Below, one piece after another: positions 25,536 through 34,684 of a DNA stretch of 64,000 bases. Source of the stretch: Halanaerobium praevalens DSM 2228 (GTDB taxonomy: Bacteria > Bacillota > Halanaerobiia > Halanaerobiales > Halanaerobiaceae); contig NC_017455.1 in assembly GCF_000165465.1 (NCBI RefSeq), positions 1,302,001 through 1,366,000 of the forward strand, in the 5' to 3' direction. The notes beneath the pieces are model-generated. The model did not search any database. It worked only from the letters and a program-made list of their open reading frames with translations, and had not been told where the DNA came from. How positions within the stretch are numbered: the first letter of the stretch is position 1; every line of letters starts with the position of its first letter. A program made the position numbers and the translations under genes.

Positions 25536-27383
25536 TTAAAAATTCTTGGATATTGCTATATTATAATTTCTACCAGGTCTTTCATCTTTGCCATTAAATG
25601 TGTAGTCTTGATCAAATAAATTATTGATTGCTAATTTTAGAGCAAGATCTGCTTTAATTTGTTTTTTAAGATTCCAATTAGTTATTAAATAGGAATCAAT
25701 ATTTTCAGCACCATCTTTTTTCTCACCTATATAGTTAAAGTTTAAGCTAGAAATTATATCTTTTTGCTGATAAACAAGTTCTAGCCCAGCTTTAGAATAA
25801 GGACGGTCATCTAAGCGCTGATCATCTTCATTTCGAGCATCTAAATAACTATAATTAAAAGCTGCAGCAAATAAACTATTAATTCTTTTACTTAATTTAA
25901 ATTCTATCCCTGTAAATACTGCTTCATTCAGGTTAACCTTTAATTTTTCATTACTGCTAATTTTTTTATAATCAATCAAATCTTCTACATCTCTTTTAAA
26001 AATACTAATTTCAGATTTTAAACCTCTGTTATTATATTTAAATCCTGTTTCATAAGCAATTGCCTTTTCTGGTTTTAAATCGGGATTACCAATCATATAA
26101 TTGCTTCTCATTTTTGTTCGAGGTAAATAAAGCTCACTAAAACTGGGGGCTCTATAGCTTTTAGCAATTGAAGCATAATAATTTAAATGAGAGTTTAATT
26201 TAGTTAAATAAGAAAGCTTAGGACTAGTTTCAGATCCATATTCCTCGTGGTGATCAAAACGTAAAGCTAAACCTATTTTTGATTTTTGATTTAAATTATA
26301 ACTATCTTGGATAAAAAAAGCACTATTTAAATTTTGATGTTGATTATAGGTAGTGCTTTCAATTTTATTTTCACTAATTTCAAAGCCATATAAAAAAGTA
26401 TGTTTTTGATAATAATTTTTTTTATCAAAGGTTAAGCCTAAACTGTTTGTTTCATGATTTTTATTGTCTTCATTTAGATCTTCATAACCTATATTTTCAT
26501 TATTGTTATGATAAACCATTATTTGATAATCACTTTGATCAAAATTTCTTTTTAATTTTAAATTGAGATTAAAATCTTGACTAGAATGATCTGGCTCAGA
26601 AAGAATATCTTTATTAACTCCAGTTTCTGCTTCATTTAACTTAATTGAAGCGGTAATTGCTGTTTGAGGATTATATTGATAATTAAATTTAGTAAAAATA
26701 TTCTGTTCATCTAATTTATTATCTAATATTGGAGAGTCCTCTGCCTGAAAACCATCAGTTTTTAAATCAGAATAAATTAAACTATAGGCAAGTTTTCCAC
26801 TCTGATTACTATGACTTAGCAAATATTCTTGACTATTATAAGAACCAAATTTATATTTAATAGTTGTCATGGGCTCTAAAGATGCTTTTTTAGTAATAAT
26901 ATTAATAACTCCTCCCACAGCATTAGCACCATATAAAGCCGAAGCTGAACCTTTTAAAATTTCTACTTTTTCAATTATTTCAATTGGAAATCTGGCTAAA
27001 TTAACCTTATTTGATTTACCACTATTAATACTTTGACCATCAAGTAAAACTAAAACTTGATTAGTATTAGCTCCTCTAAGTTTAAATTCTTTAGTCCCAT
27101 TGCGTGAACTATAATCATATGTAAGTCCTAGTTTATTTCTCAGTATTTCAGCTAAATCACTAACATTTTCAGCTTCAATTTCTGCTGCAGTAACTGTCTC
27201 AACTAAAGCAGGTACATCAAGATAATTTTCTTCATATTTAGAGGCGGTTACTACCATTTCATCTAATTCTATTGCTTCAGTTTCAGCCTTAGCTGCTGTT
27301 ATTCCTGTTCCTAAAATAAAACTCAAAAAGATAATTGTTACTATTATTATAATATTTATTTTTAAATACTTAATTTTAACCAA
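25536..27383 (-). CDS. TonB-dependent outer-membrane receptor (BtuB-like)
   Basis: A roughly 615-residue outer-membrane receptor. A signal peptide (hydrophobic about 8-30, ending AAKA) precedes a TonB-box-like LDEMVVTAS. A plug domain follows (about 55-160, with LRGANTNQVLVLLDGQ and ALYGANAVGGVINIIT), then a beta barrel ending in Phe. Its presence shows the organism is diderm. The flanking BtuF-like protein, permease and ATPase, with the cobalamin riboswitch, suggest corrinoid as substrate. The start is uncertain: the frame opens at TTG 27383, but AGGAG abuts that codon. An ATT codon at 27372-27374 would have better spacing. Confidence 0.92.
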   Translation of the reverse strand: MVKIKYLKINIIIIVTIIFLSFILGTGITAAKAETEAIELDEMVVTASKYEENYLDVPALVETVTAAEIEAENVSDLAEILRNKLGLTYDYSSRNGTKEFKLRGANTNQVLVLLDGQSINSGKSNKVNLARFPIEIIEKVEILKGSASALYGANAVGGVINIITKKASLEPMTTIKYKFGSYNSQEYLLSHSNQSGKLAYSLIYSDLKTDGFQAEDSPILDNKLDEQNIFTKFNYQYNPQTAITASIKLNEAETGVNKDILSEPDHSSQDFNLNLKLKRNFDQSDYQIMVYHNNNENIGYEDLNEDNKNHETNSLGLTFDKKNYYQKHTFLYGFEISENKIESTTYNQHQNLNSAFFIQDSYNLNQKSKIGLALRFDHHEEYGSETSPKLSYLTKLNSHLNYYASIAKSYRAPSFSELYLPRTKMRSNYMIGNPDLKPEKAIAYETGFKYNNRGLKSEISIFKRDVEDLIDYKKISSNEKLKVNLNEAVFTGIEFKLSKRINSLFAAAFNYSYLDARNEDDQRLDDRPYSKAGLELVYQQKDIISSLNFNYIGEKKDGAENIDSYLITNWNLKKQIKADLALKLAINNLFDQDYTFNGKDERPGRNYNIAISKNF

Positions 27384-27386
27384 CTC

Positions 27387-28421
27387 CTATTTTTTATAAA
27401 TTACTGGTTCTACTTTATTTACTTCTAAAAACTCAGACAAAAGCTTAGTATAAATTTCATCTGGTTTTAGATCTTCAAACAATTCTGGATAAAAGAATTT
27501 TGCTAGATGTAAATCACCAATGACAGAAAATAAACCACTAAAAATATCCCAGCTAATAATTAAAATCCGATCATTTTGAGCAGCTTTAGTTAAATTAATA
27601 ATATTCCTATTTTTAATTTTAGTATATAAAGCCTTCATTTCTGCCTGAGAAGAATTTCTAGCTGCTTGTTTCAAAATAATCTCTGGATCTTGTTTTAAGA
27701 TAAATTCTCTAGCAACCTGAGGATAACTTCCTTTGAGTTCAGCACAAATATTTAAGCCACCATTTTCTGTTATTTTAAGTTGTGCCGTGGAAGTGGCTGA
27801 ACCGGTTTTATAGGGTTTATTCCATTCCCAGTAAACTTTTACTTTTTCTGGCTGTTTTGCTTTTAAACGTTTTTTAATTAAATTTTTAAATTTTAAATTA
27901 AAATTATTTAAACGTTTAGCTCTTTCAGGACTATCAACTATTAAAGCAAAATTATTAATTATTTTTTTGACTCTTTTAGATTCAGAAGCCCGCTCCACAA
28001 TTACAGGAATAGAAAATGAATTCATTTTTTTTATATCATCTTGCTGCAGCATTGTATCTCCAATCACTAAATCAGGCTGTAATTCTAAAATTGCTTCTAG
28101 CTGCAGGCTGTGAGAATTTTCAGCTACAACTAATATTTTTTTATTTTTTTGCTGAAGTAATTTATTAGCTCCACTTTTACGGTCCCAAGCAATAATTTTA
28201 TCTCTAGCTCCTAAAGCAACTAATATCTCACTTAAAGAAGCACTTAAACAAACTATTTTTTTAACTGGCTTTTGCAGTTTTATTTTTTGACCTCTATAAT
28301 CTGTAATTTCTATAAAATTATTCAGTTCTTGGTTTCCAATTGCTAGAGCTGGATTTACGAAGCTAAAAAATAATATTAAAATTAAACAGATTAATATTCC
28401 TTTTTTAAAAATTATTTTCAC
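27387..28421 (-). CDS. Periplasmic substrate-binding protein, FecB/BtuF type
   Basis: A 344-residue exported binding protein. Its signal peptide includes ILICLILILFFSFVNPALA (about 9-27). The mature part starts with the typical TDYRGQKIKLQKPVKKIVCL, followed by SASLSEILVALGARDKIIAW, and has LELQPDLVIGDTM near 115. It has the two-lobed, long-helix layout of helical-backbone (cluster A) binding proteins for corrinoids, siderophores or metals. The start is GTG 28419-28421, which partly overlaps the GGGAGG sequence. An AGAGG just upstream may serve instead. The TonB receptor gene follows after three bases. Confidence 0.88.
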   Translation of the reverse strand: MKIIFKKGILICLILILFFSFVNPALAIGNQELNNFIEITDYRGQKIKLQKPVKKIVCLSASLSEILVALGARDKIIAWDRKSGANKLLQQKNKKILVVAENSHSLQLEAILELQPDLVIGDTMLQQDDIKKMNSFSIPVIVERASESKRVKKIINNFALIVDSPERAKRLNNFNLKFKNLIKKRLKAKQPEKVKVYWEWNKPYKTGSATSTAQLKITENGGLNICAELKGSYPQVAREFILKQDPEIILKQAARNSSQAEMKALYTKIKNRNIINLTKAAQNDRILIISWDIFSGLFSVIGDLHLAKFFYPELFEDLKPDEIYTKLLSEFLEVNKVEPVIYKK

Positions 28422-28454
28422 CTCCCTCTTTGAATTAGCTTTATCTTTTAAATA

Positions 28455-28856
28455 CTAGCTCTTTTTAAAATTTTGAGCAGTATCAATATCTACAGAATAA
28501 GGTTTAATATCTAAAACTGGAGTTCTATTTATAGCATCAAGTCCTTTAACTTTAATAATATTTTCATTGATAGCTAATAATTTAACTGTTGTCACTCCGA
28601 TTGGATTTGGCCTTCTGGGACTTCGTGACGCAAAAACTCCTCTTTCTCCTCCATATCTTCTTTTACCTATTAAATCAAAGCCTTTAGCTAAATGAAAAGC
28701 AAAAACCACCACTAAATAGTTACTTTCTTCTAATTTTTTTAGTCCCTTTAAATATTCTTCTTTAATCACAATCTCACTTACTTTTTTTCGCATTTCTTTA
28801 GGTACAGCTGCTTTGGAAAAAGAACTTTTTACCTCACCAATTTTATTAAATTCCAT
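28455..28856 (-). CDS. trmO: tRNA (N6-threonylcarbamoyladenosine-37) methyltransferase TrmO family
   Basis: A 133-residue protein of the TrmO/TsaA (UPF0066) family. It starts NKIGEVKSSFSK and has the signature GVFASRSPRRPNPIGVT (about 75-91) and a GLDAINRTPVLDIKPY segment. E. coli TrmO uses S-adenosylmethionine to methylate t6A37 of threonine tRNA. This short version lacks the C-terminal extension of the E. coli enzyme. AGGAGGG precedes the ATG. It is wedged between two ABC importer gene sets, 11 bases after the fused ATPase gene. TrmO-like genes are often found next to metal-transport genes, so a role outside tRNA is possible. Confidence 0.88.
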   Translation of the reverse strand: MEFNKIGEVKSSFSKAAVPKEMRKKVSEIVIKEEYLKGLKKLEESNYLVVVFAFHLAKGFDLIGKRRYGGERGVFASRSPRRPNPIGVTTVKLLAINENIIKVKGLDAINRTPVLDIKPYSVDIDTAQNFKKS

Positions 28857-28867
28857 TTTTTCCCTCC

Positions 28868-30571
28868 TTAAATAATATTAGAATAAATTGCTGCTTGATG
28901 TTTATCAGTTTTTTTAAAAATTTCTGCTGCTGATCCTTTTTTAATGATCTTCCCCTTTTCCATTAAATAGACTTTGTCGGCTATTTTTTTAGCTAAGGCC
29001 AGATTGTGAGTTATATAGATCATTGAAAAACCATTCTGATTTTGTAACTCTTTCAGTTTTCTAATAATATTGGCTTGAATTGAAGGATCAAGCATTGAAG
29101 TTATCTCATCTGCAATTAATAAACTAGGTTCAGTTATTAAAGCTCTGGCAATTGCAATTCTTTGTCTTTGACCACCACTTAAATTTTTACAGGCTCTATT
29201 TAAAAATTCTTCTTGGGTGGGTAATTGGAGCTGTTTTAACAGCTGAACAGCTTTTTTCTTTCTTTGCTTTTTAGTTTTCCAGTTTAAGATAGTCAGCGGT
29301 TCTAAAATAACTTCTAAAACACTCAAGCGATCACTGGTAGCAGCAAAGGGATCTTGAAAGATCATTTGGACTCCCTTTCTTTGAGCAGTAGGCTTAATTT
29401 GAGAAATTTCTTGACCTCTAAAATTTATTTTCCCTTGATCAGCTTTTTCTATTCCTGCCAATAATTGAGCTAAGCTTGATTTACCAGAACCTGAATTACC
29501 AACTAAAACTAAAATTTCTCCACTCCTAATATTTAAATTAACCTTATTTACAGCTTTTATTTGATCACCCTGTTGATTATTATATGTTTTAGCAAGGTTA
29601 AAAGCCTCAAGCAGCTTAACAATTCCACCTCTATTACAAGCTACTCTGTGCTCCACACCAGTATATTTTAATTTTGGCTTAATTTCTTTACATTTTTCGA
29701 GATGCTGAGGACAGCGAGAATAAAAAGAGCAGCCTTTAGTTTTTTGATCAGTTTCTTGACTTTTAATTCCCCATAAATCTTTATAAGGAAATAAAGCAGG
29801 AGAAGAGTTGAGCAGTCCTCTTGTATAACAATGCTCTGGTTTAGCTATGACTTCTGCTGTACTACCAATTTCAACAAAATCACCTTGATACATTGTAATT
29901 AATTTAGAACTAAGTTTTTGGATTGTCTCCATTGAATGAGATACAACTAACATTGTTAAATTATATTTTTGCTTTAAATGATTAAGTAAAGCTATAATTT
30001 CTTTTTTATTAGCTGGATCCAAAGCAGTAGTTGGTTCATCAACTAATAAAATCTCTGGTTTACAAGCTAGGGCCATGGCAATTAAAACTTTTTGTCTCAT
30101 CCCACCTGATAACTGATGTGGATAATAATTTTTCCATTTAGCTGCTAACCTTACCTGCCCTAAGAGCTTATCTATTTTTGGTTCCAATTGATTTTCAGAA
30201 TAAATACAATGTCTTTTGATTACTTCTTCTAATTGTTCTTTGATAGTTAAAACTGGATTAAAAACAGCTAAAGAATTTTGAAAAACAAGAGCAATTTTTT
30301 GCCAGCGATAACTAAGTAATTTTCTGGCTTTTAAATCAAGCAAATTTTTATTTTGATAAAATATTTCCCCACTTATTTCTGCTTTTTTTAAAAGTCCCAT
30401 AATACTAAGTAAAACTGAACTTTTACCTGAACCTGATTCGCCAATTAAACCAACACTACTTCCTTTTTTTATTTTTAAGGAAATATTATTGACTGCTTTT
30501 GTCAGCTGTTGACCAGAATTATAGCTAACAGATAAATTTTTGATTTCTAAAATAGTATTTTTATTTTCCAT
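28868..30571 (-). CDS. Fused two-domain ATPase of a Dpp/Opp/Nik-type ABC importer
   Basis: A 567-residue protein made of two complete ABC ATPases in tandem (DppD-DppF order). Half 1 has GESGSGKSSVLL (about 42), LSGGMRQKVLIAMAL and LLVDEPTTALDP. An oligopeptide/dipeptide C-terminal motif then has CSFYSRCPQHLEKC. Half 2 (about 320-567) has GNSGSGKSSLAQ, LSGGQRQRIAIARAL and LLIADEITSMLDP. Both halves retain all motifs, so two active sites are expected. AAGGAGA precedes the ATG. It powers the permeases encoded just upstream. Substrates of this class include peptides, nickel, and metal chelates. Confidence 0.93.
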   Translation of the reverse strand: MENKNTILEIKNLSVSYNSGQQLTKAVNNISLKIKKGSSVGLIGESGSGKSSVLLSIMGLLKKAEISGEIFYQNKNLLDLKARKLLSYRWQKIALVFQNSLAVFNPVLTIKEQLEEVIKRHCIYSENQLEPKIDKLLGQVRLAAKWKNYYPHQLSGGMRQKVLIAMALACKPEILLVDEPTTALDPANKKEIIALLNHLKQKYNLTMLVVSHSMETIQKLSSKLITMYQGDFVEIGSTAEVIAKPEHCYTRGLLNSSPALFPYKDLWGIKSQETDQKTKGCSFYSRCPQHLEKCKEIKPKLKYTGVEHRVACNRGGIVKLLEAFNLAKTYNNQQGDQIKAVNKVNLNIRSGEILVLVGNSGSGKSSLAQLLAGIEKADQGKINFRGQEISQIKPTAQRKGVQMIFQDPFAATSDRLSVLEVILEPLTILNWKTKKQRKKKAVQLLKQLQLPTQEEFLNRACKNLSGGQRQRIAIARALITEPSLLIADEITSMLDPSIQANIIRKLKELQNQNGFSMIYITHNLALAKKIADKVYLMEKGKIIKKGSAAEIFKKTDKHQAAIYSNII

Positions 30572-30611
30572 TTTAACTTCTCCTTATCAACTTGACTTAA
30601 TCTTTAAAAAA

Positions 30612-31454
30612 TTATTCTTTTAAACTAAATAAAGTTTCTAATTCTCGATTTATAAAGGCTAAAGAAACAATTAAAGCTAATAAGGCTAGCCAAGGAAACA
30701 AAAGCCACCACTTCCAAAAGGGAGTATAATAAATACCTGGAAAACTGCTTGCATGATGAATAATTAAGCCCCAACTTTTAGAACTTGGATCACCTAAACC
30801 TAAAAAAGATAAGCCTGCCTCAGCTACTATAGCTTTGGTTGATAATCTGATTATACTAACAGCTAAAATCGGGAATATTTCTGGCAAAAAATGTTTTTTA
30901 AGTAGATAAAAGATCCCTGCTCCATAACTTTCAGCTGCTTTAATATAGTTCATTTCTTTTAACATTAAAACCTGTGATCTAATTATTCGAGCTGGTTTAA
31001 CCCAAGAAAAAAATGTTAAAACCAAAATAATATTTAAAAGGCTGGGTCCCAAAAAAGCAGCTAAAATTATCATCAGCGGTAAATCTGGTAAGACAATTAT
31101 AATATCTATAATTCTCATAATTATTTTATCGAGATAGCCCCCTTTAAAAGCTGCTATTATTCCTAGAGCCGCACCACCAAAAGCAGCTAAAAAAGAAGTT
31201 CCTAAACCAATTATTAGACTAATTCTAGCTCCATAAGCTATTTGAGACCAAATATCATAACCTAAATCATCTGTACCCATTAAATGCTTTTTTTGAGGTG
31301 GTTGTAAAGCAGCCATTGATTTATCAGGGGGATATTGACTAAAAACAGGTGCTAAAATGGCAATTAGAATAATTAAGAAGATAATAAATAGACTGAGTTT
31401 GCCTAATAAAGAAAATTTTTTCAAATATCGAATTTTAGCAAAAAAAGTATCCAT
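30612..31454 (-). CDS. ABC permease, DppC/OppC/NikC type
   Basis: A roughly 280-residue inner-membrane permease. After a short N-terminus it has TM1 (about 17-38), the conserved HLMGTDDLGYDIWSQIAYGARISL segment, and further membrane spans. The EAA loop (AAESYGAGIFYLLKKHFLPEI) contacts the ATPase. I start at ATG 31452-31454, with GAGG 7 bases upstream. The frame also opens at TTG 31460. The C-terminal AEAGLSFLGLGDPSSKSWGL is diagnostic of DppC-like permeases. It is third in the transporter operon, between DppB-like and ATPase genes. Confidence 0.92.
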   Translation of the reverse strand: MDTFFAKIRYLKKFSLLGKLSLFIIFLIILIAILAPVFSQYPPDKSMAALQPPQKKHLMGTDDLGYDIWSQIAYGARISLIIGLGTSFLAAFGGAALGIIAAFKGGYLDKIIMRIIDIIIVLPDLPLMIILAAFLGPSLLNIILVLTFFSWVKPARIIRSQVLMLKEMNYIKAAESYGAGIFYLLKKHFLPEIFPILAVSIIRLSTKAIVAEAGLSFLGLGDPSSKSWGLIIHHASSFPGIYYTPFWKWWLLFPWLALLALIVSLAFINRELETLFSLKE

Positions 31455-31488
31455 TTTCAAACCTCACTTCTAAAAATAATTAGAATAA

Positions 31489-32463
31489 TTATTTTATTCT
31501 AGGATCAATCCTTTTATAAATTAAATCAGCAAAAAAATTAGCTGTTAAGACAAAAATAGCAATTACTAAAAAGATTCCTTGAATTAAGGGATAATCACGC
31601 ATCATCACTGATTCTCTTAATAATAAGCCTAGACCAGGATAAGCAAATACATTTTCTACTAGAATTGCTCCCCCAACTAAGCTTCCTAAACTTAAAAATA
31701 AACGGCTGCAAATTGGCAGCAAGGAGTTTTTAATCAGATAAGACCAGATTATCCTCAGTCTAGATAAGGCTTTAGCCTGAGCTGTTGCAATATATTTTTT
31801 ATTTAAAACAGAAATTAGAGTATTTCGCCAAAGTAAGTAATAGCCCCCTAATCTGGACAAAGTAAGGGCTGTTACTGGTAAAACAGCATGCATAATAATA
31901 TCTAAGCCTTGATCCCAAATACTATCAAATTCTGTATAATGGCTGATGGCCCCTGATAAAGGAAATAAATTTAAGTCAGCTGCCAAAATAAAGAGTAATA
32001 TTAAGCCGATTAAAAAAGATGGCAGTTCTGAAAAAACTATTAATTTAAAATAGATTATTTTATCAATTATGCTATTTCGATACCAGGCAGAAATAAGACC
32101 AATTAGCATTGCTAAAATTAAAGCACTAAACTCTGCCAAAATAACTATTAAAAAAGTCCATTTTAATCTTTTTAAAATGAGCTTTAAAACAGACTGATTA
32201 TAATAAAGACTTGTACCTAAATCTAAACTAAAAACTTTTTTCAAATAAGAAAAATATTGTTTAGTTAATGATTGATTCAGACCATAATAATCTAAATATT
32301 TAGTTCTTTGAGCCTTAGAATACATTAAATCTTGACCTTGATCACCAGAGATAAACAAAAAAGGATCCCCCGGCATCAACCGGGGAAGAATAAAATTAAG
32401 GCTAATTATTAAAAAGAGAGTAATTAAATACTCTAGTAATTTATTTTTTGCTTTTTTGTTCAT
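31489..32463 (-). CDS. ABC permease, DppB/OppB/NikB type
   Basis: A roughly 324-residue inner-membrane permease with six hydrophobic segments. The first is at about 10-27 and is followed by the LPRLMPGDPF motif typical of DppB proteins. The EAA loop reads ARAKALSRLRIIWSYLIKNS-like, and the C-terminus has ENVFAYPGLGLLL. I choose ATG 32461-32463, because GTGGGGT lies 7 bases upstream. The ATG at 32478 overlaps the binding-protein stop but has no ribosome-binding site. It pairs with the DppC-like protein in the same operon. Confidence 0.92.
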   Translation of the reverse strand: MNKKAKNKLLEYLITLFLIISLNFILPRLMPGDPFLFISGDQGQDLMYSKAQRTKYLDYYGLNQSLTKQYFSYLKKVFSLDLGTSLYYNQSVLKLILKRLKWTFLIVILAEFSALILAMLIGLISAWYRNSIIDKIIYFKLIVFSELPSFLIGLILLFILAADLNLFPLSGAISHYTEFDSIWDQGLDIIMHAVLPVTALTLSRLGGYYLLWRNTLISVLNKKYIATAQAKALSRLRIIWSYLIKNSLLPICSRLFLSLGSLVGGAILVENVFAYPGLGLLLRESVMMRDYPLIQGIFLVIAIFVLTANFFADLIYKRIDPRIK

Positions 32464-32477
32464 TTTTTTACCCCACA

Positions 32478-34055
32478 TTAATAATTTAAATAAGAAAGTT
32501 TGCCATGTTCTAAGCTGTGATGGTCATACATAAACATCCAATTATTATAATTAGCAGGTCTATAAACAGAATAAGGTGCTCTAAAATATAAAGGTATTTC
32601 TGGTAATTCTTCTGCTAAAATGCTCTGGATTTCAGCTAAGATTTTTTGACGCTTTTTAGGCTCAAATTCTGAACTTTGCTTTACTAATAAATTTGCTAAT
32701 TGATCATTTTGATAGCCTACAGCAGCTGAACTAGAAATTTTATCTGCAAAAAATTTTGTTCCGCCAAACCTTGCAATTAAATAATCTGGTTCACCACCCC
32801 AACCACCATGACCTGTAATCGCCAGCTGATAATTATTTTGATTAATTCTACTATCTTGAGTTTTAGTATCAGAACTAATAAGCTTGATCTGAATCCCAAC
32901 TTCTGCTAACTGTTCTTTGATTAACTCTGCCATTCTGACAGTTCTATTTGCTATTTTTAAATTAAAATTAAGCTTTTTAAAACCTGTCTCATTTATTAAT
33001 TCTTTTGTTTTTTCTGGATTATAATTATATTTTTTAACTTGAGGATTATAGTATGTACTATCTGGAGGTATAATACCTGCACTAGGAAGTTTTGCTGCTC
33101 CTCTTTCTATTTTATTGATTAATTCTTGTTTATCAATTGCATAATTAATTGCCTGTCTAAGCTTTTTAGACTCAAGTTCTTTGACATTTTCTAAGTTAAA
33201 GATTAATCTATAACCCCAAAAAGCTGGTTTTTGTACTACTTTAAATTGAGGATCATTTTGATAACGGGCCAATAAATCAGGACTAACATCTATTAAATCT
33301 ATTTCTCCTTTTTCAAAGGCCAAAATTTCTTCGCTAACAGGAATAAATTTAATAGTTTTTACTTTAGCTTTTGGTCCCCAAAAATTTGAAAAAGCTTCAA
33401 ATTTATAACTACCGTGTTCTTTGTTATAATCGCTTAAACAATATGGTCCAGTCCCAACAACTGCATCAGCTTTAGTATATTCTTTAGGAAATTCAACCTT
33501 TTGCCAAATATGCTGAGGAATAATTCTTTGATTTCCAATAGCATAAAGTAAAGAGGCATTAGCTTCATTAACTGTAATTAAAACTTTATTTTCAGCAATA
33601 ATTTCAATTTTTTTTAAATCATCTTTAGTTAAATCTGACCAAACTAAAGGATGTTCTAAGCCATATTCAAAACTAAATTTAACATCTGCAGCAGTAAAAT
33701 CTTTTCCATCATGCCATTTTACACCTTCATTTAATGTGAAAAGATATTCTTTACCATTATTTCTAACTTCATAATCTTTTGCTAACCAGGGAATTAAGCC
33801 CTTTTCTCCTCTTTCTAAAAGACTATCAAAAATTAAATTTCTTTTATATCCGCCTGGACCTCTTGGATAATGAGCATATGGAGATGGATAACCATAATCT
33901 CCACCTGCAAGACTAAGAACTTCTATTTCATAGTTAGTCTCCTGAGCTGCAATAGCTGGTGTATTTTGTAATATTAAAATAAATGCAGCTGAAAAAATTA
34001 AGATAAAAATAAATAAAGATGTACTTAAAACATTTAATATTTTCTTAAAATTCAT
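32478..34055 (-). CDS. Extracellular solute-binding protein family 5 (DppA/NikA type)
   Basis: A 525-residue exported binding protein. A signal peptide (hydrophobic about 12-35, ending PAIAAQE) precedes a family 5 fold, including GLIPWLAKDYEVRNNGKEYL, WHDGKDFTAADVKFSFEY and the C-terminal QLAITGHGGWGGEPDYL. Family members bind peptides, nickel, heme or metal chelates. GGGGAG precedes the ATG. It is the first gene after the cobalamin riboswitch and its terminator, so its synthesis should drop when cobalamin is plentiful. The likely ligand is a cobalt complex or corrinoid, by inference from the riboswitch. Confidence 0.9.
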   Translation of the reverse strand: MNFKKILNVLSTSLFIFILIFSAAFILILQNTPAIAAQETNYEIEVLSLAGGDYGYPSPYAHYPRGPGGYKRNLIFDSLLERGEKGLIPWLAKDYEVRNNGKEYLFTLNEGVKWHDGKDFTAADVKFSFEYGLEHPLVWSDLTKDDLKKIEIIAENKVLITVNEANASLLYAIGNQRIIPQHIWQKVEFPKEYTKADAVVGTGPYCLSDYNKEHGSYKFEAFSNFWGPKAKVKTIKFIPVSEEILAFEKGEIDLIDVSPDLLARYQNDPQFKVVQKPAFWGYRLIFNLENVKELESKKLRQAINYAIDKQELINKIERGAAKLPSAGIIPPDSTYYNPQVKKYNYNPEKTKELINETGFKKLNFNLKIANRTVRMAELIKEQLAEVGIQIKLISSDTKTQDSRINQNNYQLAITGHGGWGGEPDYLIARFGGTKFFADKISSSAAVGYQNDQLANLLVKQSSEFEPKKRQKILAEIQSILAEELPEIPLYFRAPYSVYRPANYNNWMFMYDHHSLEHGKLSYLNY

Positions 34056-34208
34056 TTTAAATCTCCCCTTTTTTTAATTTTTTGCTAATAAGAACAAAAT
34101 GTTCTTCGGACAATCTTTAATACAGTAAGATTAAATTTTGTTGATGTCGGAAATTATGGAGCTATAAATATTATCCACAACAAACCATTAGGTATAATTT
34201 CCTAGACA

Positions 34209-34239
34209 TTAAAAAAACTGCCTTCCTAAGGAAGACAGT
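34209..34239 (-). terminator. Terminator of the cobalamin riboswitch leader
   Basis: Minus-strand ACTGTCTTCC pairs with GGAAGGCAGT around TTA (one mismatch) and is followed by seven T. It lies between the aptamer and the first transporter gene and is the probable expression platform. Confidence 0.8.
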
Positions 34240-34352
34240 AATATTAATCACAGATATAAATAACCCAATTTTAAACATATGTTCTAAATTAGGCATAAAT
34301 ATACTATAAATTAACATCACAGTTTCTAAGTCGGAAGTTGTGAAGCATAAAT

Positions 34353-34495
34353 AAAGGTAAGTCTTCTGGCTCCCAGTTCTCATAAAAATCTCCTTCCCAC
34401 TTAAAGCAGTGGAGATCTTCTAAAAATACTGGTTACAGCTGCGACTACAGCAACGGATTTACACCGTTTTCCTTATTAATCTTAAAAAGAACCTT
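34353..34495 (-). promoter_or_regulatory. Cobalamin riboswitch
   Basis: On the minus strand the leader has the conserved order AAACGGTGTAAATCCGTTGC, then CAGCTGTAACC, then CACTGCTTTAAGTGGGAAGG. The B12-box region GAGCCAGAAGACTTACCT (34354-34371) closes the core. These are the signature elements of the B12-sensing aptamer. A downstream terminator and a good upstream promoter complete the unit, which should turn off the transporter cluster when cobalamin is bound. Short frames that cross the leader are not genes. Confidence 0.92.
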
Positions 34496-34558
34496 TATTC
34501 TTTAAATATTAAATTTTAAATAAAAATTAAAATATTTATTTTCTATTTAATTTTCTAA

Positions 34559-34587
34559 ATTATAACATAAATTTTTTAAGAGGTCAA
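34559..34587 (-). promoter_or_regulatory. Promoter of the cobalamin-riboswitch transcript
   Basis: Minus-strand TTGACC (34582-34587) and TATAAT (34559-34564) are 17 bases apart, about 60 bases before the aptamer. Confidence 0.75.
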
Positions 34588-34623
34588 AAAATGATTTAAA
34601 TAGCTAGTTAAAATTTATCAACA

Positions 34624-34675
34624 AAAAAATCCTTTAGTCACTAAATTAAATAATTTAGCAAATAAAGGATTTAGT
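34624..34675 (-). terminator. Terminator after the MsrA-MsrB gene
   Basis: Minus-strand AAATCCTTTA pairs with TAAAGGATTT around an AT-rich insert that can itself pair (CTAAATTA/TAATTTAG). It is followed by seven T. Confidence 0.75.
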
Positions 34676-34684
34676 CTTTTTTTA

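Noticed and set aside
34171-34383. Open frame of 70 codons on the minus strand
   Set aside because: It runs through the cobalamin riboswitch and its terminator, so it is a by-product of the structured leader.
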